Shown: positions 24,875-33,524, counted from the stretch's first letter. The stretch: DNA of 44,831 bases from Lentisphaeria bacterium UBA4640 (GCA_002405835.1 DHMO01000027.1:1-44831), one strand, 5' to 3'. The notes: a model not told the origin generated them from the letters alone. Translations and numbers: made by a program.

Positions 24875-25840
24875 TCACTCCCCGATCGTTCGGAAAAATT
24901 TACGGATTCTGACATTCTCGCCGTGAAGCGTGAAATCAACCAGTTCATCCAGCTTTGCTGTCGCCATGCCGATGCAGGTATCCGCGCAGCCGTAGTACAT
25001 CCGGACCGTGCTGCCGTCCTCTTCCACAAGCGCGTTCGCGGTGAACACGACGTTGGAACAGCGCCCGGAAAGTTCATACGGATGCTCCGGCCACATCACG
25101 GGAAGCTCCGCACGCGCAATGATCTTCGAAGGATCGTTCAAGTCCAGCAGAACCGTGCCGAGACGGTAGATATAATCGTTGCAGGAACTGTTGTCGACTC
25201 CGTGGTAGATTTCCAGCCAGCCGGCCGGCGTCTTGATGGGAACTGCACCCGCACCGATTTTGAGGGAATCCCAGCAACCCTGACGCGGCTGCATGAGGTC
25301 AACCGTGCCGTCCCAGTGCATGAGGTCGTCGGAATAGGAAACGCACATTCCAGCCTGCTCCTCGATGTTTTTCGGCATCGGACGGTCGAAGCGGACATAG
25401 CGTCCGTTGATTTTTTCGGGGAAGAGCGCGCCGTTGCGGAATTCGTATCCCATATCCGCCTGATGAATCCGCTCGAAATGAACGAAATCGGTGGTTTTTA
25501 CCAGACCGAGCGCGACACCGCGTTCCACCGTCATGCTGCAGTACATGAGATAATAAACGCCTTCAATCTCCGTGACGCGGATGTCGAAAACGCAGGTTTC
25601 ATGATAGCGGTGCGCCGGCCAGTCGATCGGCTCCGGATCAGGAGTGAAATGAATGCCGTCGCGGCTGCGCGCGATCCAGAAGACAATCGGAGTCGAAGTC
25701 GTCGCGGCGTCCACGAGCAGCAGATATTCTCCGTTGAACTTTATCGCGCCCGGATTCATCACATACATGATGTCCGGGGGAAACTGCGAAGCGGTCAGAA
25801 CGGGATTGCCCGCGTATTTTTCAAAAATCAGCTTTCTCAT
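24875..25840 (-). CDS. GH130 mannoside phosphorylase/mannosidase-like enzyme
   Basis: The 321-residue protein is a five-bladed propeller of GH130. Visible family blocks are YVMNPGAIKFNGEYLLLV near residues 26-43, DGIHFTPDPEPI, HETCVFDIRVTEIEGVYYL, and the phosphate/sugar-binding KIGAGAVPIKTPAGWLEIYHG around 195-215. Most GH130 members phosphorolyse beta-1,2- or beta-1,4-mannosides to mannose 1-phosphate; some are hydrolases. Which applies here depends on basic phosphate-binding residues that I cannot place reliably. It is cytoplasmic, as expected for a phosphorylase. AAGGAGC fixes the ATG at 25840. It lies 11 bases after the cupin gene in one operon. Confidence 0.85.
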   Translation of the reverse strand: MRKLIFEKYAGNPVLTASQFPPDIMYVMNPGAIKFNGEYLLLVDAATTSTPIVFWIARSRDGIHFTPDPEPIDWPAHRYHETCVFDIRVTEIEGVYYLMYCSMTVERGVALGLVKTTDFVHFERIHQADMGYEFRNGALFPEKINGRYVRFDRPMPKNIEEQAGMCVSYSDDLMHWDGTVDLMQPRQGCWDSLKIGAGAVPIKTPAGWLEIYHGVDNSSCNDYIYRLGTVLLDLNDPSKIIARAELPVMWPEHPYELSGRCSNVVFTANALVEEDGSTVRMYYGCADTCIGMATAKLDELVDFTLHGENVRIRKFFRTIGE

Positions 25841-25851
25841 AAAGGCTCCTT

Positions 25852-26355
25852 TCAAAGCTCAATTTCCACCCGGTTTTCCGGCGGAAGCGGAATGCTGAAC
25901 GCATCCGTTGCGTAGGTGCGTTCCGGAAGAACGATCAGGACATTCAGCGGTTTGTCATTCAGCGAGTACGCCGCATGGTGCCACACGCCGGGACGAACCG
26001 AAACCACCGTTCCGCGCGGAACGAAAAACGCCTCTGCGCGGTCGGCGGGAAACTCTTTGCCCGGAGTCGCCGGGGCAAACCAGAGAATCGCGTCGCCGTC
26101 AAGCGGAATTGCGACTTCACAGGTGTGGTTGTGGTATTCCGCATCCGTAATCACGAACGGACGCGGAAGCACGCGGCAGGTGGAATACGACGGAATCCCG
26201 CCGCCGAGATCCTGCTGAAGCAGATCGCGGAAGAAGACGCTCTCCGCGTCTTTCGGTCCGGCGGCCTCTTCCGCCAGCGGGTCGATCAGCGGAGCGAATG
26301 TTCCGTAACGGCGGAAGTTTTCATGCGTAAGTTTCTGGACTTTGATTTTCCGCAT
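25852..26355 (-). CDS. AllA-like cupin (ureidoglycolate lyase family)
   Basis: The ~167-residue protein resembles ureidoglycolate lyase (AllA): an N-terminal LTHENFRRYGTFAPLID block, a central HNHTCEVAIPLDGDAILWFAPA strand pair and the late VPRGTVVSVRPGVWHHAAY block with the paired histidines. True AllA splits ureidoglycolate in purine breakdown, but no allantoin genes are present. The setting between rhamnose isomerase and a GH130 gene suggests a related cupin acting on a sugar acid or sugar aldehyde. The start is either GTG 26361 or ATG 26355; both overlap or abut the isomerase stop, so translation is coupled. Function beyond the fold is an inference. Confidence 0.72.
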   Translation of the reverse strand: MRKIKVQKLTHENFRRYGTFAPLIDPLAEEAAGPKDAESVFFRDLLQQDLGGGIPSYSTCRVLPRPFVITDAEYHNHTCEVAIPLDGDAILWFAPATPGKEFPADRAEAFFVPRGTVVSVRPGVWHHAAYSLNDKPLNVLIVLPERTYATDAFSIPLPPENRVEIEL

Positions 26356-26357
26356 GT

Positions 26358-27620
26358 TCACACCCGTTTCAGCTGAACGTTCTTTTCATAATCGCGGATG
26401 ACGGCAAGCATATCGTTGCCGACGGGCACGCCGTTCTTGAGGCAGAAGAAGTCGAAGACCGCCTGCCAGGGCATTGCCTTGAGCTCTTCGGTGACGGCGA
26501 GACGGCCGGTGTAATCGCCGGAGAGTTCCATGTCGCGGAGCTGTGCAAACGGTTCAAGCATCGCTTTGCAGAGCGCTTTCTGGATGTTGCGGTAGCCGAT
26601 TGCCCACGCGGCGAGACGGTTGATCGTGGCGTCGAAGTAATCCATGCCGATATGAATTCTGGAGACATCGTTGCGGATCGTTTCATTCGCGATGTACTGA
26701 AGCTCGTCGTCGAAAATCACCACATGGTCGGAGTCCCAGCGGATCGGACGGCTGATGTGCAGCAGCATTTCGGGGAAGAAGAGGAGAATGGAGCTGATCT
26801 TGTCGCTGATCTGCTCGGTCGGATGGAAATGTCCGGAATCGATGGTCAGCATGAGATTGTGCTCTTTTGCATAGTTCATGTAGAACTCGTGGCTGCCGAC
26901 GGTGCAGCTTTCCATTCCGATTCCGAACAGCTTGCACTCCACGGAGTCGAGCAGATTCTTCTTGGAATATTCGACGGCGAAAATCTGATCCAGCGAATCT
27001 TTCAGGCGGGCGCGGGCGCCGCGGCGGTCAACCGGAATGTCCTTGAATCCGTCGGGAATCCAGGTGTTCATGACGCAGGGCGTGCCGAGTTCACGGCCGA
27101 AACTGTCGCAGATGACGCGGCAGGCTTTCGCATGATCGATCCAGAACTTGCGGACTTCCTCATTCGGGGAAGAGAGGGTGAATCCCTCCGCCGCCATCGG
27201 ATGCGCAAAGAAGGTCGGGTTGAAATCGAGCCCGATTCCGCGCTCTTTCGCCCATGCGGTCCAGTTTGCAAAGTGTTCCGGCTTGATTTCGCGGCGGTCG
27301 ACCGGATGATCCGCTTCAAGATAGATGGCGTGAAGCGCGAAGCGGAGTTTTCCGCCGACGAGCTCCATAAGTTTATCGACGTCCTGACGGAGTTCATCCG
27401 CGGTGCGCGCCTTGCCGGGATAGTTGCCCGTTGCGAGAATTCCGCCTCCGGCGGCTCCGTCGCGCTTTTCATAGCCGCCGATGTCGTCGCCCTGCCAGCA
27501 CTGGACGGAGATCGGAATCTGTGCGAGTTTTGCAACCACTGCATCCGTATCGACGCCGAATGCCTGATAGCGTTCCTTTGCAAGTTCATACGCCTTGCAG
27601 ATGAGTGAATCCTGTGTCAT
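26358..27620 (-). CDS. rhaA: L-rhamnose isomerase
   Basis: The 420-residue protein matches the RhaA family along its whole length: VQCWQGDDIGGYEKRDG, ATGNYPGKARTADELR, LHAIYLEADHPVDRREIKPEHF, GLDFNPTFFAHP, the metal-site region TIDSGHFHPTEQISDKIS and HISRPIRWDSDHVV. It converts L-rhamnose to L-rhamnulose with a divalent metal in the cytoplasm. Its length equals the usual ~420. The kinase (RhaB) and aldolase (RhaD) that normally follow are not in this window. An AAAGGAAA site precedes the ATG at 27620. The gene has its own promoter and a palindrome in its leader, so the five genes from here to GH43 can be expressed separately from GH10 upstream. Confidence 0.93.
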   Translation of the reverse strand: MTQDSLICKAYELAKERYQAFGVDTDAVVAKLAQIPISVQCWQGDDIGGYEKRDGAAGGGILATGNYPGKARTADELRQDVDKLMELVGGKLRFALHAIYLEADHPVDRREIKPEHFANWTAWAKERGIGLDFNPTFFAHPMAAEGFTLSSPNEEVRKFWIDHAKACRVICDSFGRELGTPCVMNTWIPDGFKDIPVDRRGARARLKDSLDQIFAVEYSKKNLLDSVECKLFGIGMESCTVGSHEFYMNYAKEHNLMLTIDSGHFHPTEQISDKISSILLFFPEMLLHISRPIRWDSDHVVIFDDELQYIANETIRNDVSRIHIGMDYFDATINRLAAWAIGYRNIQKALCKAMLEPFAQLRDMELSGDYTGRLAVTEELKAMPWQAVFDFFCLKNGVPVGNDMLAVIRDYEKNVQLKRV

Positions 27621-27638
27621 AATTGTTTTCCTTTTTTT

Positions 27639-27674
27639 GAAACAGCAAATGCAACTGTTGCAATACACTGTTTC
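27639..27674. promoter_or_regulatory. Double palindrome in the rhaA leader (likely operator)
   Basis: An inner perfect dyad TGCAAC-T-GTTGCA (27650-27662) is nested within outer arms GAAACAG (27639-27645) and CTGTTTC (27668-27674). It lies just downstream of the -10 box and upstream of the ribosome site, a repressor position. It could equally fold as an mRNA hairpin. Confidence 0.6.
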
Positions 27675-27678
27675 TGTT

Positions 27679-27706
27679 AATTTAGTACCATTGCGCAGAT
27701 TGTCAA
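27679..27706 (-). promoter_or_regulatory. Promoter of the rhaA-GH43 operon
   Basis: On the minus strand TTGACA (27701-27706) and TAAATT (27679-27684) are spaced by 16 bases, about 60 bases before the rhaA ATG. The predicted start falls at the edge of the double palindrome. Confidence 0.65.
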
Positions 27707-27767
27707 GAGGATTTCGGAAAAATCCACCGAAAATCTGCGCAAACGGGAATGGATGTTTCTGTTTTGG

Positions 27768-29132
27768 TCAGAGCCGGATTTCCTGAATATCCGGTTCATA
27801 TTTCGAGATGGTTAGCGGACGTTCAAACGTCCCGGCATCGGTCCTGATAACGACGTCATAGTCGCCGCAGAAACCGTAGAGCTTGTTCCGCCCCTCGCGC
27901 TCATATTCGAGCGTTTCGTCCGTGGTCCATTCATGATGAATCAGATCGTAAAGGACTTTGTACGAAGGCTTTTCGGTCATGTCGTTGTTGAGCAGACCGC
28001 CGAGATAACGGTTTTCACCCTGGTTGTTGTTGATTGCATCCGGAGCCTGATACGCGGTGTTGTCGACCATGTTCCACCAGGTGATTGCGCTCATCGCGGG
28101 ATGACTGAACCAGAGTCGGTACATTTTTTCCGCCACAAGAGCCTGATACGCAAAGCCGTCGCCCAGCAGATCCTCCGCCGGAATTGTAATTTCCGAAACG
28201 TTCAGCGGCAGACCGAGCGAACCGTACAGATCCATATGCGCATAGATATGCGCAGGATCAAGCATCTGCCCCGCCCAGTCAACCAGCGTTTCGATTTTGC
28301 CGTAAAACGCGATATGATACTGCAGACCGAGTCCGCGCACCGGAAGTCCGAGATCAAGCAGACGGCGGACATGCAGGTAGAGCGGCGTGTAGCTGTTGTG
28401 GTAGTTGTTCCAGCTCATCCACGGGCCTTCGTTGTAAATCAGTTCCGTGGAAGCGGGGAAATATTTTCCGGCGAGCTGAAAGAGTTTTTCAATGTGATGC
28501 TCCGGAACATTCCCCTGCTTGTAGATTTCATGGAATACAGAATCAAGCTGAAGTCCTTCATTGTAGACGTCAAACCAGTGGATTTTATCCGCATAGCGCT
28601 CCGCGATTCCGGCGATGTGCCGCTCATATTCGTCCAGCAGGCGGAACTGGTTGCGCGGCAGCCACTCCGGCATCAGCGTGTGCCAGACCATCGGGTGTCC
28701 TTTGGCGTGGAGATTATGTGTTTCGCAGAACTCGACGACTTCATCCGCCGGGGGACGGCGGTAGATGTACGGGCTCCCCTTCTCCTGGCGGAATGTGCCG
28801 CGCTCCGGTTCATACGCGTCCCAGTAGAACGGGACAACCGCCTGGTTGAAAAGCCGGGTGAACTTTTCAGCATAGACTTCGTTTTTCCACGCCTCTTCGC
28901 CGCGGAACTGGTTCAGCATGAAGGCATTTGCGCCGAACCGGAACTCGTGGCGGCGGAGTTTGTAATGAATCGACGCCCGTTCGACCGGTTTGCCGTCCGG
29001 CGCAACGATCATGAGCTTCAGCGCCCGCTTGCGCGCGGTCTCGGTGGAACACCGGACGCGCGCATCGAATTCAGGGGAATATGCCAGAAGTTTGGACAAA
29101 GTTTTCTGTCCGGCTTCGGAAAAAGCTGCCAT
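27768..29132 (-). CDS. GH10 endo-beta-1,4-xylanase-like enzyme, intracellular
   Basis: The 454-residue protein has the GH10 barrel: HEFRFGANAF in the first strand, AKGHPMVWHTLMPEWL, the acid/base in WFDVYNEG (about E192) and the nucleophile in LPLNVSEITIP (about E314), then SAITWWNMVD. GH10 enzymes cut xylan or aryl-xylosides; here there is no signal peptide or carbohydrate-binding module. An intracellular GH10 usually works on short imported xylo-oligosaccharides. Residues ~390-454 add a small beta domain. An AAGGAG site fixes the ATG. The gene follows the large secreted hydrolase by 11 bases, so both belong to the operon driven from the AraC-facing promoter. Confidence 0.87.
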   Translation of the reverse strand: MAAFSEAGQKTLSKLLAYSPEFDARVRCSTETARKRALKLMIVAPDGKPVERASIHYKLRRHEFRFGANAFMLNQFRGEEAWKNEVYAEKFTRLFNQAVVPFYWDAYEPERGTFRQEKGSPYIYRRPPADEVVEFCETHNLHAKGHPMVWHTLMPEWLPRNQFRLLDEYERHIAGIAERYADKIHWFDVYNEGLQLDSVFHEIYKQGNVPEHHIEKLFQLAGKYFPASTELIYNEGPWMSWNNYHNSYTPLYLHVRRLLDLGLPVRGLGLQYHIAFYGKIETLVDWAGQMLDPAHIYAHMDLYGSLGLPLNVSEITIPAEDLLGDGFAYQALVAEKMYRLWFSHPAMSAITWWNMVDNTAYQAPDAINNNQGENRYLGGLLNNDMTEKPSYKVLYDLIHHEWTTDETLEYEREGRNKLYGFCGDYDVVIRTDAGTFERPLTISKYEPDIQEIRL

Positions 29133-29143
29133 TTCAACACTCC

Positions 29144-32100
29144 TTATTTTTCTGTTACGATTTCAAAAAACGGCGTGGGACCGTGTTTCAGCTTTGCCAT
29201 GTCGAACGCAAGTTTCCATCCATCCGCCGCGCGCACGAGCGGGATTTCCTCCATCCGCTCGCCGGTCAGACTCAGCGCATAGCAGCGCAGAGTTTCCGCG
29301 CGTTTGATCCGCAGATCGTATTCGCCGCACTGATAGAGAATCGGAAGCGTGCCGATGACGCGCAGATAGACGCCGGTCGGATCGTGCTGCATGTTCGTAT
29401 TGGCAATGCGCGTGGAAAGCACCAGCACCATGCGTGCGGATTCGGTCAGAGCTTTGTTGTCCACGGACGCGAGCCCGATCAGCGAATTGACGCTGTTCTT
29501 TTTGATTTCGAGCGTATTGAGCTTTTCCGTGGATCCGGCAGTCAGCGCGGCGGCTTCGCTCTTCGGGGTGATGACCGTCATTTTCTTCTCTTTCGCAAAG
29601 AGGGTGATTTCACCTGTTTCGCTCTGGTAAATCTCCTTTGCAAGATCGGTGCGGTTGTCTTTGCTCAGAATTCCGCGTTCCCGCATGTTTTTGACCAGCG
29701 CTTCAAGCGAGGAATCTGTGGAGGCGGTCTCTTTTGCCTGCGCAAACCATCCGTGCCAGACAATCTCTCCGGTTCCGGCGGGTGCAAAAACAAGATCCGG
29801 CTTCTGCGGCTCCGGGACACGGTCATAGCACGGCAGATCGGTGAATATCGTCGCGACATTCGTCAGCAGCCCGATGCGGCTCTGCGTCGGGGCAAGCGCA
29901 TATGCGCTGTTGCCGATGCTGAAAACATATTTTTTGTTCAGAGCAACCGCGGCTTTATGTTTTGCCGGGGCAACGTCGCGCCGCAGGAAGAAGAGAGCGG
30001 AAAGGAATTCACCGGAACGGAGAACCGGATTGTTCGCAGTATGGAACGAACTCGCCCGGCGGTCGTTCTTCAGCATAACCGCACCCGCATGAATCGCCAG
30101 AGAATCCCAGTCGTTCAGCGCGGCGTAAGCATCAAGCGCAACCGGCTTTTCATACTGATACGGATTCCGGAAAACATAGTTGTGTTCGTTGAAGAAGAAG
30201 GGACGTCCGTACATGCGTCCGCCATAGGGATAGCGGAACAGGCTTGCGCCGTTCGCAATGGAACTGCTCTGATCAACGATCGCGCCCGGCTGTTCGCCGC
30301 CGTCGGGATGACAATGGTAGCCGTGGGCGTCGACAATCTGCACGCCCTCCCACGAAACCGCCGCACAACGCAAAGCGGGCATCGGGCACTGAAGAGTCAG
30401 CCCCTTGTAGCCGGCGTCTTTCATTGCCTTGTCGCAGAAACGGTAGGTCTCCTTCAGCGACTCATACCAGAACTCGTCGTAATCGACACGGAGCTGTGAG
30501 CGGTCCCAGAAAACCGGAATCGGCGGATTCGCCATTGTCGCGGCGGAATGCGGATTCTTCTCCTTCGGGAGCGCGGCATATTTTTTATTGAGGAATTCGC
30601 GCCATTTCTGTTTCAGAAAACGGAAGTCCTCCGGATACGCCTGCTCCATCCGGCCTGCGTATTCAATACCGAGTCCGAGCTCGTTGTAGTATTCGACCGC
30701 GACAAAGACGGGATCATCCTTCCATGCCAGCCCGGTGTAGGGGTTCACATGATTGAGAATCATCCGGCTGGTTTCCGCAAAACGGGCGCGGAGTTTCGGC
30801 TCGCCGATGATGAACAGCACCTTGTTCGCCATCCGTTTTTCCGCAACCTGGAACCAGTCGCGCTCCGAAGAGAAGAGCCAGAACGCAAAGAGATTGAGCT
30901 GGAGATAGACTCCCTGCTGTTTCATTTCATAAACCATGCGGTCCCAGCGGTCCACATATTTCGGAAGCGGCTTGCGGTCCTCCGTGGAGAACGCCATGAG
31001 CCAGCTGTCAAACCCGTGCATGCGGAACAGATTGTAGCCCTGTGCGCGAATGGCGCGGGCGTACTCCGGAGCCAGACGGTCGAACTCCTTGTCGTTCGAA
31101 GTCCGCCAGACTTTTTCATCCGCTTCGGAACTGAATCCGAAGAAGCGCTGCGGCTTCTGACTCTGTTCAAACACGATCTTGCCTTCACGGGAGAGCACCG
31201 CGTGTCCGTACTTTCCGGCAGGCGCATCGACAAGTCCGGAGAGGTCGAGCGCACTTCCGGCCTTCACCGCGAGATCATCGGTATTGATCGCGCGATATCC
31301 CTCTTTTTCCGTAAACACCTGCGGCTTCGGCGGAGGCTGAACGGCGCCCCAGAACAGACGCCATCCCTCCGCTCCGGCGATAACTTTCACCGAAAGCAGA
31401 TTCTTTCCTTTTTTGACCGGAAGAAACACAAAATGATTCGCGGGCGAAACAGGCTTCTTCGCATTGCCGTCCGCCAGAGTCGAATAGACAAGTTTTCCGT
31501 TCAGCGAAATTTCCATCCACCAGTCCGCTCCGAAACCGACGGGAACCAGACGGTCTGCAGGTGCTTCGAACTCATTGTAGAGTACTGCAGTATCGCGGAA
31601 ACGCTTGCGGCTCGCCCCCGCCTCAAGTCGGAGATTGATAACATTGCTGTCAGTCTTCGAGCTCTTTTTCAGAGTGAACGGCTTGACCGCTTTCTTTTCG
31701 ATTCCGGGCAGAGCATCGGGAATCGCTCCGGCTGCGTTCACGCCGGGATCGACCAGACCGAAAACAGTCCATTTCGCGGAAAACGGCGGCTTTGCAAGCT
31801 CGATTTCATTGAGATCGACAAGGAGGAGTTCGGAAAATGTCACTTTCCCGTCCAGCTCACCAATATAGAACGAAAGCACCGGAGGATCGGAGGGATCCTT
31901 GTCTTCCTCGCCCGGCACGATTTCCACAAACAGTTTCTGCACGCCTTTTGCAAGCGTTATCTGCTTGAAAAGACCGAGGTTTTTCGGTTTGTTGCGCAGA
32001 CGGTAGGAGAGAACGAGCGGACGCGTCTGCGGCTTTTCGCACTCAACCGTGAAATAATAGCGATAGGAATGTCCCACTTTCAGTCCGCGCTGAACCTGCT

Positions 32101-32308
32101 GCAGCTTCAACGAACCGGCGTCGGAACTCTTTGTGATATTCAGTTCAAGATTTCCGTTCACCGCTTTTGCAGTTCCGTTCTTCCCGAGAAATTCCCATCC
32201 GGTCATTTTCGGCGAGAAAGCGGGATGCTCCAGCAGATTCCGGATCTCTCCGGCATCTGTGAATAATACCACTGCCGACATCAGCAGTGCTGCAACTGTT
32301 TTTTTCAT
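29144..32308 (-). CDS. Large secreted clan GH-A glycoside hydrolase (paralogue)
   Basis: The 1054-residue protein has a signal peptide (MKKTVAALLMSAVVLFTDAGE), two or more beta-sandwich domains (to about residue 385) and a TIM barrel that shares DAPAGKYG, GYNLFRMHGFDSW and VNPYTGLAWKDDPV with the hydrolase at 12204-15569. The likely acid/base is the Glu of YYNELG (about E543) and the nucleophile the Glu of FFFNEHNY (about E708), as in clan GH-A. The C-terminal ~200 residues are beta-rich. I cannot name the family or substrate. AGGAGG fixes the ATG at 32308. It is the first gene of a seven-gene minus-strand cluster and the only one whose product is clearly exported. Confidence 0.8.
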   Translation of the reverse strand: MKKTVAALLMSAVVLFTDAGEIRNLLEHPAFSPKMTGWEFLGKNGTAKAVNGNLELNITKSSDAGSLKLQQVQRGLKVGHSYRYYFTVECEKPQTRPLVLSYRLRNKPKNLGLFKQITLAKGVQKLFVEIVPGEEDKDPSDPPVLSFYIGELDGKVTFSELLLVDLNEIELAKPPFSAKWTVFGLVDPGVNAAGAIPDALPGIEKKAVKPFTLKKSSKTDSNVINLRLEAGASRKRFRDTAVLYNEFEAPADRLVPVGFGADWWMEISLNGKLVYSTLADGNAKKPVSPANHFVFLPVKKGKNLLSVKVIAGAEGWRLFWGAVQPPPKPQVFTEKEGYRAINTDDLAVKAGSALDLSGLVDAPAGKYGHAVLSREGKIVFEQSQKPQRFFGFSSEADEKVWRTSNDKEFDRLAPEYARAIRAQGYNLFRMHGFDSWLMAFSTEDRKPLPKYVDRWDRMVYEMKQQGVYLQLNLFAFWLFSSERDWFQVAEKRMANKVLFIIGEPKLRARFAETSRMILNHVNPYTGLAWKDDPVFVAVEYYNELGLGIEYAGRMEQAYPEDFRFLKQKWREFLNKKYAALPKEKNPHSAATMANPPIPVFWDRSQLRVDYDEFWYESLKETYRFCDKAMKDAGYKGLTLQCPMPALRCAAVSWEGVQIVDAHGYHCHPDGGEQPGAIVDQSSSIANGASLFRYPYGGRMYGRPFFFNEHNYVFRNPYQYEKPVALDAYAALNDWDSLAIHAGAVMLKNDRRASSFHTANNPVLRSGEFLSALFFLRRDVAPAKHKAAVALNKKYVFSIGNSAYALAPTQSRIGLLTNVATIFTDLPCYDRVPEPQKPDLVFAPAGTGEIVWHGWFAQAKETASTDSSLEALVKNMRERGILSKDNRTDLAKEIYQSETGEITLFAKEKKMTVITPKSEAAALTAGSTEKLNTLEIKKNSVNSLIGLASVDNKALTESARMVLVLSTRIANTNMQHDPTGVYLRVIGTLPILYQCGEYDLRIKRAETLRCYALSLTGERMEEIPLVRAADGWKLAFDMAKLKHGPTPFFEIVTEK

Positions 32309-32338
32309 GATTCCTCCTTCTGGATTCGATTTGCCGGA

Positions 32339-32367
32339 AATATACTCTCCGCCATTTTTAAAAGCAA
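32339..32367 (-). promoter_or_regulatory. Promoter of the secreted hydrolase-GH10 operon
   Basis: On the minus strand TTGCTT (32362-32367) and TATATT (32339-32344) are 17 bases apart. A TGCCATT repeat begins ten bases upstream of the -35 box, the typical place for an AraC-type activator. Confidence 0.65.
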
Positions 32368-32377
32368 ACCTTTTTTG

Positions 32378-32405
32378 TGCCATTGCTGTATTGGTTCATG
32401 CCAAT
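32378..32405. promoter_or_regulatory. Probable AraC-type half-sites, 21 bp apart
   Basis: TGCCATT (32378-32384) and TGCCAAT (32399-32405) are direct repeats with a 21-base period, two helical turns. An overlapping short dyad ATTGG-N6-CCAAT (32390-32405) is also present. They lie between the divergent promoters of the AraC gene and the hydrolase operon. Confidence 0.55.
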
Positions 32406-32432
32406 TTTACAAATAAATTTTTCATTGAACAA

Positions 32433-32461
32433 TTGCTTTTTCCGTTTTGCGGCTGTATCTT
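32433..32461 (+). promoter_or_regulatory. Promoter of AraC-family regulator (1)
   Basis: TTGCTT (32433-32438) and TATCTT (32456-32461) are 17 bases apart, ending about 25 bases before the regulator's ATG. The -35 box has the same sequence as that of the divergent promoter. Confidence 0.5.
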
Positions 32462-32486
32462 ACCGATGCAACGACAAGGAGAAAAA

Positions 32487-33341
32487 ATGTTTCACGAACT
32501 GCTGCATCTCTCAACTCTTCCCCGGCGGATCAGCTTCCCGTTTCCGCTCGCGATTTTTTCCTGTTCCGAAGGACTCGCAGCCGGACATGTCGTACGCAGG
32601 CTTGAAAGCGAACTGGAATTCTGTTTCCGTTTCTCCTCCACCGAAAAGGAGGCGGAAGACTGCATCGACGACCATGTCTACCGCACCGGGTTCCCGTTTC
32701 TCCTGATCCGCAAACCCGACATCCTGCACAAGCACCGGATCAACGGCGTCCGCGAAGCACTCTCCCTCTATTACAGCGGCGACCTGATGGAAAAATTCGA
32801 GAGCATCGGCTTCGATCTCACCCTACCCGGCCGCAGCTTCGTCCGGACGGAGGAAATCGACGCTCTCGTCTCCCGGATGCGCGGTCTGACCGGCATCATC
32901 GAACTCCCCGGAATCGTGGAAAAAATGGATCTCCTCGCTTTCCAGCTTCTGGAAACAGTTTTTCTGCAGGTGCAGGCGGGCGGCATGGGCGCCGTCAGCA
33001 GCGAAGAGGAGCGCGTGCGCCGGATCGCCTCCTATTTCCAGCTTCATTTTTCTGAAAAGATTGAACTTGATCCTCTGCTGCGCCGGTTCGGAATCTCGCG
33101 CCGCAGTTTTTTCCGCCGCTGGCAGGAGTTCTACCCTGAACCGCCCGCCCGCTACATCCGGAACCTGCGCTTCAGCGAAGCCGTCCGTCAGCTGAGCAGC
33201 CTCACGCTCCCGACCGAAACAATCATCCGTCAATGCGGATTTTCCGACCGGACACTCTTCTACCGCATGTTCCACCTCCGCTTCGGGATGACGCCCGCCG
33301 AATACCGCATATCAAAACACAATGCACCTGTCCGGAATTGA
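32487..33341 (+). CDS. AraC-family transcriptional regulator (1)
   Basis: The 284-residue protein has a poorly conserved N-terminal sensing region and a C-terminal AraC DNA-binding domain (about 185-280): DPLLRRFGISRRSFFRRWQE for the first helix-turn-helix and TETIIRQCGFSDRTLFYRMF, then FGMTPAEYR, for the second. Proteins of this type usually activate sugar catabolism genes. AAGGAGA fixes the ATG at 32487; the long upstream frame crosses the promoter region and is rejected. It is divergent from the secreted hydrolase-GH10 operon, which it probably activates through the 21-bp repeats. The ligand is unknown. Confidence 0.88.
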   Translation: MFHELLHLSTLPRRISFPFPLAIFSCSEGLAAGHVVRRLESELEFCFRFSSTEKEAEDCIDDHVYRTGFPFLLIRKPDILHKHRINGVREALSLYYSGDLMEKFESIGFDLTLPGRSFVRTEEIDALVSRMRGLTGIIELPGIVEKMDLLAFQLLETVFLQVQAGGMGAVSSEEERVRRIASYFQLHFSEKIELDPLLRRFGISRRSFFRRWQEFYPEPPARYIRNLRFSEAVRQLSSLTLPTETIIRQCGFSDRTLFYRMFHLRFGMTPAEYRISKHNAPVRN

Positions 33342-33524
33342 TTTTTCATCTGTATGGATATGTGCCTGACACGAAAAAAACGGTCATTCGCTTTCATATC
33401 CAGTTTTTTCCTCCAACTCCATCCTTTGAAAACACTTTCCTGGAAGCCTGCCTTTTCAGAAGGATCCAAGACGGAAAAAACCTGTTAATCTTACTTTTAT
33501 ACCAGACAAATCCGTTTTATACAA

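Noticed and set aside
25852..26355. Purine (allantoin) breakdown locus
   Set aside because: Only an AllA-like cupin is seen; no allantoinase or allantoate gene is present and all neighbours act on sugars.
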